7,973 nucleotides of DNA, taken from positions 1-7,973 of the forward strand of contig JALNVY010000112.1 in assembly GCA_023231165.1 (NCBI GenBank), in the 5' to 3' direction. Shown here piece after piece: positions 6,388 through 7,973 of the stretch. The stretch is from Syntrophales bacterium. GTDB lineage: Bacteria; Desulfobacterota; Syntrophia; Syntrophales; UBA8958. Every line of letters starts with the position of its first letter. The stretch's first letter is position 1. The notes beneath the pieces are model-generated. The model worked only from the letters and a program-made list of their open reading frames with translations. It was not told the origin of the DNA and did not search any database. The position numbers and the translations under genes were made by a program.

Positions 6388-6822
6388 CTAAAAGGCCCCC
6401 AGTTGGCAGGGCTTGATCTTGATTTTCATGGTTTCGCAGGCCCCGGCCACGGCCATCCGGGGGATGCCGAGGGATGCGGCGACGGTCCAGGCTGCCGCGC
6501 AGGGGAGCCGCTTATCACTGAGAGCGCTGCGAATGGCGGCCGTCAGCTCCGGAGAGACGATATTCACCGGTTCAACGGTCTTGCTTGTCGGGTTATAGCC
6601 GAAGAGACCCAGTTGGCATTTCCCGATGCGAATTTCCAGGAGATCGAGGTTTGTTCCCACTTCTGCCAGCGTGGTCCGGGTATCCCGGGCAATTGCTTCC
6701 GCGTGGGCGCAGCTCAATTCGTTATTTTTAATTTTTTCCTTGATAGCCTGCACAATAGCGGCTGATGTCCGTTGATCCGGGGGGTGCTTCGTCTTGTATT
6801 CTCCCGCCTGTTTTCTCGTCAT
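6388..6822 (-). CDS. Uncharacterised protein with two tandem helix-rich units each ending in CQLGxF
   Basis: I do not recognise this 144-residue protein. I start it at ATG 6822 (MTRKQAGEYK), since AGGAG lies 5 nt upstream; the frame stays open further to 6954 but that part runs into the repeat element. It is an internal duplication. Copy 1 (about 21-76) has AIKEKIKNNELSCAHAEAIA, then EVGTNLDLLEIRIGKCQLGLFG. Copy 2 (about 92-144) has AIRSALSDKRLPCAAAWTVA, then AVAGACETMKIKIKPCQLGAF and ends there. Each copy has one Cys before a helix-turn-helix-like run (A-x3-A, small turn, second helix), an alternating I-x-I strand, then CQLG-F. That suggests two winged-helix-like units with paired cysteines that could bind a metal or act as DNA-binding folds (inference). 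It converges on the adenosyltransferase with 3 bp between stops. A structured leader precedes it. Confidence 0.7.
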   Translation of the reverse strand: MTRKQAGEYKTKHPPDQRTSAAIVQAIKEKIKNNELSCAHAEAIARDTRTTLAEVGTNLDLLEIRIGKCQLGLFGYNPTSKTVEPVNIVSPELTAAIRSALSDKRLPCAAAWTVAASLGIPRMAVAGACETMKIKIKPCQLGAF

Positions 6823-6838
6823 AATTTCTCCTGAGTAA

Positions 6839-6860
6839 ATCCCCGGCTCTGCCGGAGGAT
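6839..6860 (-). promoter_or_regulatory. Leader hairpin B upstream of the CQLGxF gene
   Basis: ATCC+CCGGC (6839-6847) pairs with GCCGG+A+GGAT (6851-6860) around a TCT loop: nine base pairs with one bulged base. It lies 16 nt before the start codon on the minus-strand transcript. It could be an attenuator, part of a riboswitch or a simple mRNA stabiliser. Confidence 0.4.
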
Positions 6861-6867
6861 ACTTATT

Positions 6868-6890
6868 TCCTCTCTCCCCGAGAAAGAGGA
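6868..6890 (-). promoter_or_regulatory. Leader hairpin A upstream of the CQLGxF gene
   Basis: TCCTCT+CTC (6868-6876) pairs with GAG+AA+AGAGGA (6880-6890) around a CCC loop, again nine base pairs with a purine bulge on the same side as hairpin B and only 7 nt from it. Read on the minus strand, both hairpins begin with TATCCTC, so they may be a duplicated structural unit. Confidence 0.4.
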
Positions 6891-6912
6891 TATTTTTGCA
6901 ATTTTGGACATA

Positions 6913-7043
6913 ATTGACGGCTTCGTAAAAAGATCCGCAGGCAAGGCGCGTCAATCATGAGGAATGAGGCGTACTTGGTGTACGCCGCAGTAGCGAAGGA
7001 TGCAGCGCAACGCAGCATCCGGACTTTTTACGAAGCCGTCAAT
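6913..7043. repeat. 131-bp palindromic repeat element, copy 1
   Basis: Bounded by perfect 20-bp terminal inverted repeats (6913-6932 and 7024-7043). Inside are two further hairpins: GGCGTAC-N5-GTACGCC (6968-6986), and GGATGC-A-GCG-CAA-CGC-A-GCATCC (6998-7020), which is symmetrical apart from an A/A mismatch. No coding frame for a transposase is present, so any movement would be non-autonomous. It shares a 19-nt identical block (6958-6976) with the element at 7539-7666, in the same orientation. It fills the gap between the double-ACT gene and the CQLGxF gene and contains the ACT stop codon. It may act as a bidirectional transcription or mRNA-decay barrier. Confidence 0.85.
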
Positions 7044-7494
7044 ATTTCATGTAGTGGAAAGGCTCCACCGCCGACAACGCTTCCGCGTCGAGGGTCTTGA
7101 ACCCCTTCTTCTCGATGATCTTCTCGGCCTTTTCCGGCTGATCCACGTCCACAATAAAAACAGCGCTGACGCGGTTCTCCAGGACAAAGCCATAGGCGTT
7201 ATTGACGTTGATGCTTTCCTTCGCCAGTAGTTGCGCCAGCTTGTCGAGTCCCCCCGGCTGATCGTCCAACAGGACGGCCAGGACGCTTCGAATTTTTACG
7301 AGCATTCCGATCTTGGTCAGGGCGGCCTGGGCCCGTTCGGGGTCATCGACGATGAGGTTGATGACTCCGAAGGTGTCAGAGGTGGAAATGGTCGTCGCCC
7401 GAATATTAACCTTTTCTTTAGCCAAGACGCTGGTCACGGCAGCGAGCTTACCGGGTTTGTTTTCTGAAAAAATAGAAAGCTGACTTGCAATCAT
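7039..7494 (-). CDS. Double-ACT-domain amino-acid-binding protein, PaaK-associated
   Basis: A stand-alone regulatory-type protein made of two ACT domains, folds that bind amino acids or similar small ligands. ATG 7494 follows GGAGGT (7504-7509) by 9 nt. The 151 residues split as ACT1 about 3-68 (SQLSIFSENKPGKLAAVTSVLAKEKVNIR..., then FGVINLIVDD) and ACT2 about 70-140 (VLAVLLDDQPGGLDKLAQLLAKESINVNNAY..., then VSAVFIVDVD). Each copy shows the [DE]xPGxL turn (Asn-Lys-Pro-Gly and Gln-Pro-Gly-Gly) where ACT ligands usually sit. No catalytic domain is attached. It lies directly downstream of a PaaK-type CoA ligase, an arrangement I know from anaerobic Proteobacteria and archaea, often next to indolepyruvate oxidoreductase genes. 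It may sense an aromatic amino acid (inference). The stop TGA lies inside the terminal repeat of the element at 6913-7043. Confidence 0.88.
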   Translation of the reverse strand: MIASQLSIFSENKPGKLAAVTSVLAKEKVNIRATTISTSDTFGVINLIVDDPERAQAALTKIGMLVKIRSVLAVLLDDQPGGLDKLAQLLAKESINVNNAYGFVLENRVSAVFIVDVDQPEKAEKIIEKKGFKTLDAEALSAVEPFHYMKY

Positions 7495-7538
7495 ATATTA
7501 TTTACCTCCGTGGACTTAATCTTTTCTAATCATTATCG

Positions 7539-7666
7539 GACGGCGGCGCAAAAAGATCCAGAGGCGAGGCGCGCTCCGCCTGAGGAATGAGGCGTACTTT
7601 TTCGTATGTCGCAGTGACGAGGGTGGAAGCGCAACAAAGCATATGTATCTTTTTACGCCGCCGTCA
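7539..7666. repeat. ~128-bp palindromic repeat element, copy 2
   Basis: Terminal inverted repeats GACGGCGGCGCAAAAAGAT (7539-7557) and its inverse (7647-7665) match at 18 of 19 positions. The body shares with copy 1 the block TGAGGAATGAGGCGTACTT (7581-7599) and a CGCAGT...AGCGCAAC region, in the same order and orientation. The central stem is weaker than in copy 1. Where the other tip reads CTTCG, this copy reads CGGCG on both arms, so the two arms have changed together. It separates paaK from the double-ACT gene and contains the paaK stop codon. Confidence 0.83.
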
Positions 7667-7973
7667 ATCTTTACGGTTGTCGATAACCCTCTTCGCCTTT
7701 CCTTCTGACTGGGGCAGGCTGTCGGGGTCCACCAGGTCCACCTTGGGGGTGATGAGGATATCGCTCTTAAGCCCCTCAACGATTTTACGTCTTAACTGTT
7801 CGAGGTGCTTCAGGTCTCCGTCGAAGAACTGTCTTTCCACTTCGACCTTAATCGTCATGTGATCGTTGTAGCCTTCCCGGTCCAGGATGATGAGGAAGTT
7901 CTTCCCGACGCCGGGAATTTCCATGAGTTTCTTTTCGATCTGGATGGGAAAGATGTTGACTCCCTTGAGGATC
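7664..7973 (-). CDS. paaK: Phenylacetate-CoA ligase, C-terminal part (N-terminus beyond the window)
   Basis: Adenylate-forming ligase that activates phenylacetate or a related aryl acid with ATP and CoA in the cytosol. Only the last 102 residues are in the window, open to the right edge. They begin ILKGVNIFPIQIEKKL, the PaaK C-terminal lid signature (K-G-V-N-[IV]-[FY]-P-x-x-[IV]-E). They continue through GVGKNFLIILDREGYNDHMTIKVEVE and end SEGKAKRVIDNRKD, where the Lys of GKAKR is the catalytic lysine of this lid domain by family knowledge. About 330 residues, including the AMP-binding core, should lie to the right. The stop TGA (7666-7664) is the TGA of the adjacent repeat's TTGACGG tip. The pairing with a double-ACT protein downstream is typical of archaeal/anaerobe paaK loci. 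Confidence 0.92.
   Translation of the reverse strand, partial: ILKGVNIFPIQIEKKLMEIPGVGKNFLIILDREGYNDHMTIKVEVERQFFDGDLKHLEQLRRKIVEGLKSDILITPKVDLVDPDSLPQSEGKAKRVIDNRKD

Noticed and set aside
6823..6954. 44-codon N-terminal extension of the CQLGxF gene
   Set aside because: It is read through the palindromic repeat and both leader hairpins, while AGGAG sits 5 nt before ATG 6822.
6913..7666. CRISPR array
   Set aside because: Two divergent ~130-bp palindromic elements separated by a full gene; there are no short regular repeats or spacers.
7516..7779. 87-codon minus-strand frame across repeat copy 2 and the paaK end
   Set aside because: Out of phase with PaaK and mostly repeat sequence.

Overview
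The window reads as chromosomal DNA of a Gram-negative, probably anaerobic bacterium. The best guess is a deltaproteobacterial lineage (Desulfobacterota, Syntrophus-like). The outer-membrane assembly lipoprotein BamD shows a Gram-negative envelope. A phenylacetate-CoA ligase followed by a double-ACT protein, a short-loop cytochrome bd oxidase, a PduO-type cobalamin adenosyltransferase and long dispersed palindromes with TTGACGG...AAAAAG ends all fit that group. The taxonomic call is inference from gene content and repeat style.

Layout. Positions 1-1106 (minus) hold an enolase-superfamily enzyme, cut at its C-terminus by the window edge. Positions 1107-1451 are a divergent intergenic region rich in TTGACA motifs and inverted repeats. 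Positions 1452-3795 (plus) encode cydA and cydB, the two main subunits of cytochrome bd quinol oxidase. Positions 3789-4906 (minus) encode thioredoxin followed by bamD, coupled by an ATGA overlap; bamD ends head-on with cydB with a 7-bp overlap. Positions 4907-5158 are a divergent promoter region with a repeat remnant. Positions 5159-6384 (plus) encode a 6-oxopurine-type nucleoside phosphorylase of the MTAP/PNP family and a cob(I)alamin adenosyltransferase, again coupled by ATGA. Position 6388 onward is all on the minus strand: an unrecognised protein with two tandem copies of a helix-rich unit ending in CQLGxF (6388-6822), a double-ACT protein (7039-7494), and the C-terminal 102 residues of a PaaK-type CoA ligase (7664-7973).

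The minus-strand run at the right is punctuated by two related ~130-bp palindromic elements (6913-7043 and 7539-7666). In both cases the terminal inverted repeat supplies the TGA stop codon of the gene that runs into it. A third, truncated tip of the same family lies at 5004-5022.

Functionally the window is mostly housekeeping: oxygen removal and respiration (CydAB), envelope biogenesis and thiol redox (BamD, thioredoxin), nucleoside salvage and cobalamin activation (phosphorylase, adenosyltransferase) and aryl-acid activation (PaaK, ACT). I see no rRNA, tRNA, CRISPR array, transposase or phage gene. The most novel-looking items are the duplicated CQLGxF protein with its two-hairpin leader and the stop-codon-donating palindromic repeats.
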